Below are positions 46,101 through 58,100 of a stretch of 64,000 bases of DNA, piece after piece; position 1 is the stretch's first letter, and each line of letters starts with the position of its first letter. A program made the position numbers and the translations under genes. The stretch comes from Pycnopodia helianthoides. Its lineage: Eukaryota > Echinodermata > Asteroidea > Forcipulatida > Asteriidae. The notes beneath the pieces are model-generated. The model was not told where the DNA came from and searched no databases. It saw only the letters and a program-made list of their open reading frames with translations. The stretch lies in NCBI GenBank assembly GCA_032158295.1, contig CM063260.1, forward strand, positions 9,218,767-9,282,766, written 5' to 3'.

Positions 46101-48132
46101 GGCCCAGGGGGAATTGAGGAGTTCAACAGCTTTACAAGTACTGGGGCGAGACGGAATCTGACTGATATCAACACAGGTAAGTTCAACTTGATTACAGTGG
46201 GTGTAATCACAAGACAGGTGAAAATTTCGTTAAAATGAAAATGGGGTATAACAGATAGTCAGTGAGTATGTACTCACACTAGTTTGGTGCAAATAACTTT
46301 AAGAAAATGCAATTTCTGAAGAATTTACGAGGTCAACAAAGTAATAATCTGTTATAACGGATTCACCACCTAATGTTTCACTGATATTACAAATTCACAA
46401 TCCATTTTGGAGATGTAGAGACACGGGAAGGAGGCCGGTCCTCTATTTAAAAAGGACGAGGATTCACCAAAGGACAATGCAATAAAAGCAACAAATGCTA
46501 TAGATGAAGTGTAAAATATAAAGACAATCTCCTGTACTGATTTCATCCAAATCCAATGTAACACTGCACATTGAATACAAAATACCTCATACAATACAAA
46601 CGCACACAGTCACTTATGTACAGCTAAAGGGCAAGAGGTCAGCGGAACACGAGGCTGTCTACAATAACAATATTTCTCAAATCAAAAGGTAATTTTAAGA
46701 TGTTATAATACTCACAGAGAGTTCTATGACCCTATCCCTCCCAGATAAATAGTATTGGGAGCATGGCCAGAGCCATGCTCCACACAAAAATGGAGAGAAA
46801 TGGAGGCCAAAAATACAATATGCTCTCTCCAGAAACGAAGCTATAGACAAAAAGAAAGATTGTCACGTGACAACTCCAAAAGTAAACTTTCCTAAAAGCT
46901 CAACAATGAGGGCGCACTTGGGACCCAGGGATATTTACAAAAATATGGCCCGCCTATGTCAGCACGAGAGGGGGACAAATTAGAGTTCGTTACAAGTACA
47001 TGTATTTCACAGCACGTTCATCGAATTAAACATTTATTATTCAATTATTATTAACTGCTAACTGTCTGCAGTAATATTTTGTTTTCTGTGGGTCGAAGAG
47101 ACCTGATAATATCTGATGGCATCATAGACAAATAAACTGGATGCAGAGGCAAGGTTGAACTACTGGACTGTTAAGTGTGGTTACTGTACGGGGGACATCC
47201 AATACTAAAAACTATGCTAACATGGCTAGAGCGAGATTTGATCAATTATGTTTTAGATGAAAAGAAGTTACTATACTATGTCTCGTACTCGGAAGAGGGG
47301 CGTAAGCCTACACGCCATTCTTCCAGGCACACTATAAAGTATTTTTGTCCGATAGGTCGTATAGGTACGGAGCCCCTAAAGACACCGGTATGTTGTTTCG
47401 TTCGAACGAAATAATATTTCGAGGGGGGCGAAATAATTTAGCTGGTACGGAGTACTAGAGATACCCATTGAATTTCTGGTATAATGAAACTAATATTTTA
47501 TTGTATCTTTTCCGAATTCTTTTACAACGTCATTCCTTCTGGCACAAACTTGCTGGTAGGTTCTTGTTTGAATCTGCTTTTGGAATGGTTTTGGATCTTT
47601 AACCTGTAGTTTGACAATATCTTTGCACTTGTCTAATGACAGGGAAATTGTGTCCCACTGCCGTTTTGATAAGAACTATTTTGCAGAAACAAAATCTCTT
47701 CAAAATAAAATTGATGTAATATTTATGTATGTACGACTTGTTACATATTGAGAATACTTTAGTGTTTAAGGTATTCTTGGGTACCCTACTTCATTTGAAG
47801 CCTGAGTTAATAGTTTGTGTATATTGGACAGACATTGTGATAAACATTGTTTTATTATTAACTATGCAGAGGCTGCCGATTTTCTCTATCCCGCGCTCGT
47901 CCCAATTGATTCCGAGACTCATGGTGGGGAGGACGTCGCTATTTATGCCAGTGGACCTATGTCGCATCTTTTTCACGGGGTCCATGAACAGCAGTACATT
48001 GCACACGTGGTCAAATACGCATCCGGGTTAAACAACTGCCACAATGGGGCGCCCTCTACTGAACCAAATTTCATGTTTGCTTTAGAATCGTCTTTGCTTT
48101 TGTTTTCTCTCGTATGGAAGTTTATTTTATAA
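40144..48132 (+). CDS. AP2: alkaline phosphatase, GPI-type, 10 exons, apparently intact
   Basis: Exons: 40144-40210, 40489-40715, 42001-42175, 42415-42590, 43143-43254, 43840-43938, 44508-44648, 45377-45577, 46036-46176, 47870-48132. They sum to 1,602 nt, 533 residues plus stop, all frames joining. Predicted cell-surface phosphomonoesterase. Signal peptide [16 protein letters not shown]..; Asp59 in GDGMG; nucleophile Ser109 in [16 protein letters not shown] (the usual Cys of FCGVK is Ala); [44 protein letters not shown]. The tail after the Cys-poor C-terminus, [18 protein letters not shown], is hydrophobic, as for a GPI signal, though shorter than in AP1. Exon 8 uses a downstream donor, giving a three-codon extension. 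The best candidate for a working gene in the cluster. Confidence 0.92.
41105..41825. repeat. 32-bp minisatellite in AP2 intron 2, about 22 copies
   Basis: Unit of about 32 bp with core CAATGCAGGTATTGTAGGAG and linker GATCATTCCCAA. Copies vary by substitutions and small indels. It ends about 175 bp before exon 3. Confidence 0.9.
42720..42763. repeat. (ATC)n microsatellite in AP2 intron 4
   Basis: Imperfect CATCAT/TCATCG run following exon 4. Confidence 0.8.
42885..42975 (-). mobile_element. Possible tRNA-derived SINE fragment in AP2 intron 4
   Basis: The minus strand contains GGTTCGTATCCC, a near-canonical B box (plus 42919-42930 GGGATACGAACC), with an A-box-like region 30-40 bp away. No other copy in the window was matched. 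Confidence 0.35.
44692..45083. mobile_element. Family 2 inverted-repeat element in AP2 intron 7
   Basis: Left AAAGGAACATTACAGAATTA, right CCAATTCTGTAATGTTCCTTT: inverted ends of about 21 bp. About 390 bp, non-coding. The interior is nearly the same as 37384-37736. Confidence 0.85.
47365..47455. mobile_element. Short fold-back element in AP2 intron 9
   Basis: TACGGAGCCCCTAAAGACAC, then TTTCGTTCGAACGAAATAAT, TTTCGAGGGGGGCGAAATAA and TTTAGCTGGTACGGAGTAC. A miniature of the elements at 4311 and 29078. Confidence 0.65.
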
Positions 48133-48295
48133 ATTGAAGAAGAATTTTAATTAAAGTATTTTGTCAAGATTATAGTAAAGCCAACCAAGATTCAAACAGT
48201 AAAAGAAACATAAGATCGGTTGACTTTACTACGACCGTTTTAAATTAAATCAGACCTACTATTTCAATATTAACTTAATAATGAATTATACATAC

Positions 48296-48301
48296 AATAA
48301 A
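48296..48301 (+). terminator. Candidate polyadenylation signal of AP2
   Basis: AATAAA, about 165 bp after the stop codon at 48130-48132. A weaker ATTAAA lies at 48150-48155. Confidence 0.4.
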
Positions 48302-48369
48302 GATACAACAAACCACAAGGGAGGCTGACTGAGAAAATTTTAATTCGACTTTGTTGTGAACAAAGTAGG

Positions 48370-48526
48370 AAACAAATTATGGAACGGCATGTGAACCTGC
48401 GACCTCCAGATTTAACCAGATCTTGTCATATCTTTGTTCGGGTGACAGTTGGAGACCATTTAACCTGAAACTGCTGTATAGCCAGGGATCACACCCAAGT
48501 TTACGACACAACCTGGGAGGCAGCAA
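48370..48526 (-). mobile_element. tRNA-derived SINE (same family as 12560-12735), decayed B box
   Basis: Shares GACCTCCAGATTTAAC, ATCTTTGTTCGGGTGACAG, GTATAGCCAGGGAT and ACACAACCTGGGAGGC, in order, with the 12560 copy. The B box has changed to GGTTCACATGCC. Confidence 0.6.
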
Positions 48527-48609
48527 AACAGGGTCGCAGCTTCAATTCCATTCTGGTCCATTTTTGTTTTATTCGTTCAACCCAAAATTTGATATTAATA
48601 AAACAACAG

Positions 48610-48655
48610 TCTCCCGACGATGACTAGAGCAAGCTAGTCGAAACGTTGGGACCAA
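48610..48655 (+). ncRNA. Hammerhead-like stem-loop with GAAAC core (candidate)
   Basis: CCGACGATGACTAGAGCAAG then CTAGTCGAAACGTTGGGACC. A six-pair hairpin GACTAG/CTAGTC closes against CGAAAC, as stem II does in minimal hammerhead ribozymes of Penelope-like retroelements, and CCCGAC..GTTGGG can pair outside. The first core strand does not match CUGAUGA exactly, so activity is doubtful. Confidence 0.3.
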
Positions 48656-48699
48656 AAAGAACTCACTCCGCGGCAGTGCAGTTAATAACGAGAAGTCCC

Positions 48700-50154
48700 C
48701 CCGATCCACAAAGCTAAAGTAGTAGTCCAGGCCGATTTCCTATCCTCCCGCCCAGGTAGTAGTTAATAAGCAGGACAGTTCTTTTCAGAACTGAGAAATC
48801 TCCCGAATTCCGAAAATGGCCGCGGTAGGAGAACAAATAGCAAGACAAGTTCTCTAAAGAACAAAATCTACACAGCAAAGTAGATATTTACACATATGGT
48901 GTTACCACAATATATTGATACCTCACCATGCAATGCCTCAAAAACCAACATGTTCTATTGTTTATTATCATCCACTCAAAAGGGGCATAACACGTGTTTA
49001 TTCAAGTTGGTTATCTTCTTAAGCAAATAATATTTTAAAATATCGCATTGTTTGTAAGTGAATTATGTGGTTTGTGTCATGTCATCTCATCTCATCTTTT
49101 GGAATGCCATGTGTATGAGTAAAATTGGATGTAATCGTGGTGCGTGTACAACCAGGCATGTTGCCTAAAATACAAGTTGCCCAATAAAGGGAGATCTGAA
49201 TCGTAGTCTGAAAGCATAACCAGGATTTACCGACGGTGATAATGTCATTGAATTGGATCACTAATATTACTGCAACTCGAGCAGAAGTAGTGCGTAAACA
49301 TTAAAAAAAGCTAAGTTCTGAGACAAGTAATAAGGTCATCGATTTCATCAATCGAGGTTTTAAAACGTCAGTATTATTCTGTTAAAAAAGCGAAATGTAT
49401 AGAATTAAATTACTAAAGATTTTGGCTTTAATGGCTCCTCTTGTCAACTTAATTGTGTGAATGATGTGTTATTTCAGCAATACGTCCGTGGCTTATTAAA
49501 GGCGTTGACGCCTTTTCAAATAAAAAGCCAAGTTGAACTTTATATTTCAATTAAGAAAATGAATAAACCCCTTCCAAAGCTGGGGAAGATGTCGATAAAA
49601 CAACAATGAATTGTTTTCTCATTAGCATAACAATAAAAAAAAATAAAAAAAATAAAAATAAAAAAAGGATTTTGATCTCATTATACACCAGTCACTTCAT
49701 ATTTTATTTGCATGAAAACGTAACATAGGAAGCCAATCAGGTAAAAAAATTTTTACTTTATCAACAAAGAGACAACCAAGATAGATGCCAATGCGCACAA
49801 ACGAACACGATACACTCTCCCCAAAAAAAACTATACCGGGTCATAATTGACCCGGACTCCGCGGGACAGGGGGGCTTACCCATCTCCGGCGCAGACTGAT
49901 CCAAATATGGTTAAAATGTTGATATAAATTCGGGCCAACCCCCTCCCCCGATGATACCCCCTCCCCCTTCCCCCCTCGTTGTATGGTGATCTTGGGTGAC
50001 CCCTGGCTATACAGTAGTCTCAGGTTGAACGAATTCTGACTCGCACACCCGAAAAAAGATGAGGAGCCCCAGCACGCTAAGGGTCGCAGGGTCAGATGCC
50101 GCTTTAGTAAATGTTTCTTTGTCTAGTGGAAAAAAGACTAATGGAATAAATTCC
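48700..50154. other. No gene seen between AP2 and the CATGCATG repeat
   Basis: AT-rich sequence with an A-rich run at about 49630-49670 and a C-rich stretch at 49935-49975. No exon with splice context recognised. Confidence 0.5.
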
Positions 50155-50478
50155 TGAGATTCCAAGAACACCATGCCACATGCATGACAACAACCATGCA
50201 TGACAACCATGCAGACAACAACCCATGCATGCAACAACCATCATACACAACCATGCATGACAACAACCCATGCATGACAACAACCCATGCATGACAACAA
50301 CCCATGCATGACAACAACCATGCATGACAACAACCCATGCATGACACAACCATGCTGACAACAACCCATGCATGACAACAACCCATGCATGCACAACCAT
50401 GCATGACAAAACCCATGCATGACAAAACCCATGCATGACAACAAAAAACCCATGCATGACAAAACCATGCATGAACAC
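50155..50478. repeat. 17-bp minisatellite based on CATGCATG
   Basis: Unit ACAACAACCCATGCATG, about 18-19 copies with small indels. It is open on the minus strand in all three frames, giving MHGLLSC/HAWVVV-type peptides that are repeat artefacts. Confidence 0.9.
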
Positions 50479-51255
50479 GCTCTGGGACTGTTTTGGCTTT
50501 TGTGTGAATTTTGCAGGTCCGGTTTCTCAAAGCTGCTTTTTCATTCTAGATTTACCATCAGATGAAATTGCAAAAGTACGTTTTGACACATCTCATTAGG
50601 GGATTTTCTTTAATCATGTTATAAAATCATCTATGGGTTGTGGGCAAAATGCATGTATTGATGCCACTGCTTGAATAGTCCATGAAGATAAATAGCCACA
50701 GATACAATATTGTGCACATTTTGACATAGGTAGGACCATGAAGCACGAGGAATAGGTGTTCGTATATCATGTAGGAGTCAGTTTCAGCTCAATCGGCTGA
50801 TTACCTTTGTGTCGTTTTTCTCTACTTTGTTTAGTTCAGAGGGGACAAAAAGAAGAAGTTTCCTGTGCTATGCCTATGCAATTACCAAATCTCGTCCACG
50901 TCTGGAAGACTGTCAATACGCGTTGATCATTTTTATATCTAAAATGCGCTGAATAATTCCCAATAATTTTGATTTTAAGTTTTAAGATATAAAACAAAAA
51001 GCATATTTAAAATTAAAAAAATTGCTTTCAATTTAATACGATAAGTAATAAGAAACAATAGTAAATATAATTAGATAATTCTGTATCCATTTGAATTCCC
51101 TTTTAAATATTTCAAATTGCGAAATTATGTGAAGGCCTACTAATGTCCGAACAAGAGACCGGCCGCCTAGCTGTCATGATCATGTTGCACAGATCACATG
51201 CAACTTTTGCTACCTTCAAGAAAATTGTATCGCCCACGTGAGTTTCAAATTCAAC
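50479..51255. other. No gene seen
   Basis: AT-rich intergenic sequence between the CATGCATG repeat and the possible orphan exon. Nothing recognised. Confidence 0.45.
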
Positions 51256-51342
51256 ATGGCGGAAAATAACACTTTACTTCTTCGTGGTCAAGAATCGCTT
51301 TTGTATAAGTTAAAATCTCAACTATTTTCAACAGATTTAAAG
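51256..51342 (+). CDS. Possible orphan first coding exon, unknown protein
   Basis: ATG in a good context (CAACATGGCGG) opens 29 codons, MAENNTLLLRGQESLLYKLK.., ending at AAG|GTACTA, a usable donor. CACGTG lies 21 bp upstream. I see no continuing exon on this strand before AP3 and do not recognise the peptide. It may be a retroposed first exon or chance. Confidence 0.2.
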
Positions 51343-51409
51343 GTACTATTGGTATCTTCAAACGTGGCTTTTCAGTGCATCTCAAACCTGTTGTCACCAG
51401 CCACCAGAC

Positions 51410-51482
51410 GCAGGGCCGCCGGAGCCGGGGGCCGGGGGCCCGGGCCCCCATTTTTAAAAAAAAAAAAAAAAAAAAAAAAATT
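51410..51482. repeat. GC palindrome followed by a poly-A run
   Basis: GGGGGCCGGGGGCCCGGGCC then CCCA, self-complementary, followed about seven bases later by about 26 A residues. Looks like the 3' end of a retroposed sequence; the source was not identified. Confidence 0.5.
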
Positions 51483-52171
51483 ATTTATTATTATTTTTGT
51501 TTACTATCTGCCTGCTCAAAAATGGTGGGTGTTATGCAGGCGTATTTTGCAAACCACATCGTATCAATCAAGGGATGTTCGTGTCTTCATCGTAGACATT
51601 GTAAACAAAAAGTTGTAAAAACTTGTACTTGCTTGTAATGAAATAACATGTTGAGATTGACCTCCATTTCCCGTAATAACCCCTTAGGCATACAAGGTGC
51701 CGTTTACGTGTCTGTTTATTTTAAGCACCCAACCAACAATATGTATTTGAATAAGTTCTGCACTCCAGTAAAGGTCAATGATCAATCCCACCAATACGTG
51801 GGACCCCCTGACCAAAGTTTTATACTTGAGTGTTCATCTGTGAATGACGTAGCGTCACCCAGTGCTGTTTGAAGGTTCATCTTTGCATGCAAATCAAAAT
51901 CTCGTTTCAGTTTTAAACTGCACGTATCCTTGTCAGCCGTTGTGTGACGGATATTATATGTACCATCAAGTATAATATACATCATTATGAGCAACTGATA
52001 ACAGTCCACTGTTTGCACTCGATAGTCTTTATCTGCCTTGTTATCGCGCCCCACTGATACTACAATATTGCATTATCACGTGTTGTTGACACACATTTTT
52101 ACAATCCTGTTCATTCGAAGCAGTTTCAAAGCCCGTGGTAAATTTTTCTTTCGTCTGGTAAAGGTGTAAGG

Positions 52172-55100
52172 ATGTTGCGTGTCAACCAGGTGATAGTTGC
52201 ATTTTGCTTCTTATGTGGCTGTCTCGTCAACTCCCAGAGTAAGTTATACAATGACATGGACAAATTCTTTTTGGATTTTCTATTTAATGTATTTCTTATG
52301 TACATATATGTTTAATGTTGCTTCGTATTTATGTAATTTTACAGCTGTTTTGTTGTTTTGGTTTTTGTATGTAGCCAGTGGCAGTGAAAGCTTTTGAGGC
52401 ACAGTTATTTAGTTAACTGTTTAATTCCAGGCATGTGCCATTGGCAATAATTGCAAAAGTATTTTCAGAAAATAATATATGCGTTAATCAGGAGTTTGCT
52501 TAATTATGGTTAAACATCTTAATTATCTTAAACACTAAATTCCACTACCAGGAACTTTATCCGCCATGGAATCTTTTAAAGACATTTTAAGTTTGTTTTT
52601 GGCCGGTTTTTCAACTCTAACTTTTCAACTCTAACTTTTCAACTCTAACTTTGAAATAATTATGAGGGAAGGATGCCGAATCTGGCCGCCACTTTTCACT
52701 CTTTGTGAGTCAAATGTATATTCTTGTAAAATATGAATCTGTTTTTGGCCATGATGAATGAAGAAGTCTCGGTCGGTTCTCGATCTTTTCCACTTTTTGC
52801 TTTCTCAAATACGCAATCGTTCATTTCAATGGCTTTGCAAGGTAATTGATGATAATGTGGACCCAATCATACCGAACAGAATACATTTTCTTTAAAATAT
52901 ATTTTGTACAAACTATAACAATAAACCCCCCTTTACTTTTGTGCTACTTTGATTATGGGACCCCTGTAAATTTGGTTATAAACACATCATAAAGAACCAT
53001 GAGATATTCCATGTAGATTTTTGCTGATAACTATTGTAGGCCTTTGTTTGGCTGCAAATGAATATGAAAGGTTTTGTAACATCATAGGTATCAAATGTTC
53101 ATAACGGTTTTCTGAACTATATTTGTTCTTTATTTTTTAATTTTTTTATGGGCGGAAATTCAAAGGAAGGAAGAAAAGTACCAGTTTGGGTTGGTAAGAA
53201 AGTTAAATCGGTTTTTGAGTATCTAAAGTTCTTTATAATTGTGTAGATGAAGCGATGCTTCTCTCAGCGCAGCTATCAGCATCTAAATTTGTCTCCGTTA
53301 AAATGGTAACATTATTTTGACCTTCACACTCCAATATCCATGGGAACGCACGGCTGGGACATATGGCAACCCCCCCCCCCCCAAGAAAGGGTCTTTTTTC
53401 ATCAAAGTGTTTTTATATTTTCATGTGCTCCTAATGTAATTCCCACATGCTTCTGACAAGTATCTGATAATCTCAAAATAAATATTGGTCATCTTTTTCG
53501 TTGTATTTCTGTTTCGGCGACCCATGAGATTTACTGAATAAAATGCAAGATATTGTGTCCAACGTAATTGCTCGGAAATGGCCATTGGCTTCATTTCTTA
53601 AGTTATTGCACTTAAAAGGAGAGGACCATGGCTTGATTTTGTATTTATTTAATGGAAAGATTAGGTATAGATTGTAAATTTACAAATCTATTCTTCTACC
53701 TGTAGGTTCATACTATACGTGTCTTTCGTGATAATATAGCGAGGTTTCGTTGGCGCACGGTTAGAGTACACTACAATTAGTTATCCGTGCGCGCAACCGG
53801 TTGGAAGCATTGTGTGCAGGTTTCGATGACGACCCCGAATTTAATACGTTTTCAAAAAGCAGGGCGCAATATTCAACGTTAGGTCGACTTGACTTTGTTT
53901 AACAGAGTTTTGGCATCACACAAATGTAGTCAAAACAGACAACCAAAAACTAACACATCACCAAAGAAATCCAACCTCAAATGAATTATGAAGGACTATA
54001 AAGTATCATGTCTGTCGGTAAGTTGGTTTTTCTTTTAATAAATAAGAGGAAATTGCTGACTTTTAGTAAGTTTTACTATTCGTTTTTTGCTTATGTGTAG
54101 TGCCGCTGTTACTCGTATTGAGAAAACCTTTGCACTTAAACATATTGTGTAAAACGTCACAAATGCGCAAATAGTGATGACGTCACAGCCACTAAAAGTC
54201 GTCGTAGCGCTAACCGTACGCCAACAAAACCTATCTGATAATTAGTTACATTACAGCCAGAACGGGGAGTAATGACCGATGTTAAAATTGGCATCAGTCT
54301 CATATAGATAGTTATATTAATGTGGTGACATTGTCTGACGACTAACTCGGTAATGAAATGCGATTTACTGCCAGCTAGGATTTGAGAATTGTTTACACGT
54401 TGCACATAATGTAAATTCCGGTTGGCAAGATTACGTGACGGTGTGTGAGCGTGGAATTAAGGCCTTCTTGACATACAGGCAATAAACCAATATCAGTTGG
54501 TTAATCGTAAGCGCATTGTCTGGATCGACGTGTGTGCTTTTCAGTTATTATTTGCCTATTATCGTCACAAGTGTTGAGGGTAATTTCAAGATACATAAAA
54601 AGTTAATGGCCTGACGTTTCGCCCCAGCAGTATTTCTTGAATGAGTATTTCTTGAAGGAAAAAATAACAGCACAACACAATACAACGCACAAACAAGTAT
54701 AATAATGTTGTAACAGAAGCAGTCAAATGGGAAGAAAAAAAGAGAGAGACGGAAAAGCAATGGCTGAACAATGGAGAAGGAGACAAAGGGGTCGTGGTTA
54801 GACAAGAGGTTGGAAATAAAACACAAAAGACCAAATCAAAGGTGGGAAGAGGAATAAAAAAGTAATTGATTAGTAAATGAGAAAAACCAAGAAGGGGGTT
54901 ACTGTAGGAGAAGGAGACCATGGGGGTGAATGATCTGGAGGAGTCTTATCCACAGTTTCTCCCTATACTCGACTGAACATCTCTCTGCGGTTACCTAGGT
55001 GCTGCAAAATCATGTCAGATATTGAAAACTACGGGTGTTAGCTTTTGGGTGTTGGCTGCGGATATTCTTTTATGGCCATACCAATTTAAAGATAAACAGT

Positions 55101-58100
55101 GAGTTGAGTTTGAACAGGTAGCTTATCCTGATCATATTCCGTCTAAAGCGGATCTACTGCACCTGTAATAAAAAACAAAACAAAAACAACCTCAAGGTAG
55201 TTTATTTTGTTAGTCACGTTTCAGTGGAGGACATAGGTGCATTGAAGGGTGCACCACACTAAATCAACTCTAAAAAAAAAGAAAAAAAAGAAAGTCTCAC
55301 AGCTTTTTACAGCAGAGGGGAAATTATTCATTGACTCTTGAATTGTAATCCTCTGCTCAATTTAAAGTGAGGAGTTCCAGGGCCCGTCCAGTTATTCTCC
55401 CTCCAAATAAAAACATCCCTACACAGGTGTAATTTTCCAATTGTTCGAGCATCAATCTTGAAAAATGTCCCTACACCTCTCGACAAATAGGACCATTTAT
55501 TTCAGGGCCTATGTCATCCAAAATACCTCAAGTTGGAAGTCATCAGTCCCCAAGTCACAATGGGCAAATGTTTTACACTTTGTCCTCTTTCTCTGGCTCT
55601 CAAATCTGTCTATAAATTATTTTGAGGGCCTACAAAAAATGAATGTGGCCGACGCTCTGTTTACTCCCTATCTAGTGGGGTGCACCCGAAACAACTTTAA
55701 AAACATATCCAAAAGCTATGATTGTTTTGGCAGGCAATAATTCCTTCAATAAAGAAGTTAGTGTCTACATTGGCCTAGTATTTGATGACACTACATTGAC
55801 CCCCTTCTTACAGGTATAATACATCGTTAGGTTTTGGAAGAGAAAATTCGTTCTCATATTGTAGTTTTCAATTAACACATCATACAACCAACCAGTGGAA
55901 GTTACATAACATTGGGTGGTCCCGTTTTAATGATAACAGCGAATACGGGTTGTTGTCGGTGAAGTTAATTAGTGTCACACGAGGCAACTTACAGGCAACC
56001 AGCTCCAGGCAATCTCCAATTAAAGAACATTTATTCACACTTAACTTTTCACATTGTTTTCTTGGGAACAGTGAGTTACAGGCAGAAGACTGTAATATTG
56101 TGCTATAGAAGCGTTCCCTGTGCATACAGTGCAGTTGGTTGTCTCTAAGTTCCCTGAAAAAAAATGCAATGCCCTGTAATGCAAGTGTGGCTATTAAATT
56201 GAGTATTGAAGATGTTAGGGGTTTTCAATAGTATTTTCGCAATGTTTGCAGTATTTTAAACGGAAGTACTTTTTGACACTGGATATAAATTGTATATAAT
56301 CACTTAGTTATCCACAACTATACAAAGCATTTTATTTACTGGCATTATCAACTGCGTCACGGCTGCCCATAGTTTATACCTTTTTTTCTGGCAATGAAAC
56401 CAAGGAACCCCCTAAAGCGACTCGAACTGTAACCACTGTAGAGAAGATGATGAAGACAATTAATGCAAACCGGGGTCTGGGATTCGAACCGGGGTCCATA
56501 CTGGTGAAGAGCACTAAGCCAGCCTGAATGTCATTACAATGCCAACACTAAAGTATAATGTAAAAACGATGTGTAACCAAAAGAAGAATTAAGTCACCAT
56601 GAATGTGCGAAATCTTTAAAACATTTTCTGAACTTCTTTAACTCTTGTTTTGATTTTAAAGATGCAAAATTCTGGAATGATCAGGCACAAGACACGCTGC
56701 AAAAGGCACTGAACATAGAGGCAACGCTGAATAGAAATGTTGCGAAAAACATCATTTACTTTGTTGGGGATGGAATGGGGGTACCCACCGTTACGGCAGC
56801 CAGGATTCTAAAGGGACAGCAGGCGGGGAAAACCGGGGAAGAAACGGTCCTGGCCTGGGAGGACTTTCCCAATGTTGCTCTTTCAAAGGTACATTTACTT
56901 GTCATTATTTCAGTTATGAGCTAAATTATTCTGTCGAGTTTCCAAGACAGCACACAACATGGGCTTTTAGGTGAGTGATTTACCGTTTCAAGAAATGTTG
57001 GATATTGCCCGTAAGAAGCATGCCAACCAGTAGAACTAATCTTAACAAAAACTAAACAGGGTGGGTTCAAATTACGAAGGTGACTGAGTTAGGGAGTTTG
57101 GAAACTGCACAGTTATCATTTTGAAACATTATAATTGTGTCAATAATCCAACATTTGACCAGACATACAACACAAATGCCCAAGGGGCCGACTCGGCTGG
57201 CACAGCTACGGCGTTCTTCTGCGGAGTGAAGACAAAATCAGGCGTAATTGGTGTAGACGATCAAATCATCAGAAGTAACTGTGAATCTGGATTAAATGCC
57301 AGCGTGGATTCCATCATGATTGATGCACAGAGGGCAGGTAATACATGAGTTTCTTTTAACACTCTGGAAAATGTATTTAACGTGATTATTCTTTAACTTA
57401 TTCTTTGCTATCTCTTCTGAATCAGTGCCCCCGTAAATAGCAAGAACCATGTTCCAGGTAAAGACTAAAAGCAACTATGGCTCCCTTCTTATTTTTGTTT
57501 CTCTTTCTCGAACCAAACCTTTCGCAATTTCGGCAAACTGATCGCAAATTGGACATGCAGGAGCTTAGTTCTATTATCAGCCACTTTGATGGACACACTA
57601 CTATTGGCACTATTTAGGTTTGGGTAAATTTGTCTTCATACACCCAAACCAAACAGTGCACTCCCACCATACTTCAAAAAGGATAAGTATTGTAACAATT
57701 TTAATTATTGACAGGTAAAGCTACCGGTTTTATAAGTACTGCCAGGGTCACACACGCCACGCCAGCGTGTCTTTATGCCCACTCCCCAAACCGTAACTGG
57801 GAGAATGATGCTGATATACCATCTGAAGAAGCGGCGTTTGGCTGCACCGATATCGCCCATCAACTTATTACATTGGGAAAGAATACTAAGGTAAATATCG
57901 AAATAAAACCCCAGAGCGTTTGGACTTTTACCACAAACATCGCTTCTTTACATGTTCTAGTATCGTGCGAGGTAAAGCCAAAGCACTATCATAGTGGGGC
58001 CCCTTATGCCCTAATTCATAGTTTTTTTTGCGTCACGCAGTTTCAATTAACTTTGGGCAACCGTGACAGATCGACTGTTGGTTCAGCCATTTTGCGTCGG

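Noticed and set aside
50104..50530. MHGLLSC/HAWVVV repeat proteins on the minus strand
   Set aside because: All three frames of a 17-bp minisatellite are open; no independent support.
51238..51618. 126-codon open frame across the poly-A run
   Set aside because: Beyond 51342 it passes through a GC palindrome and a lysine run from poly-A; only the first 29 codons could be real.
54548..54921. Hydrophobic minus-strand open frames (92 and 111 codons)
   Set aside because: They lie in a purine-rich segment of a repeat also present at 59640-60180, where the frame is not conserved.
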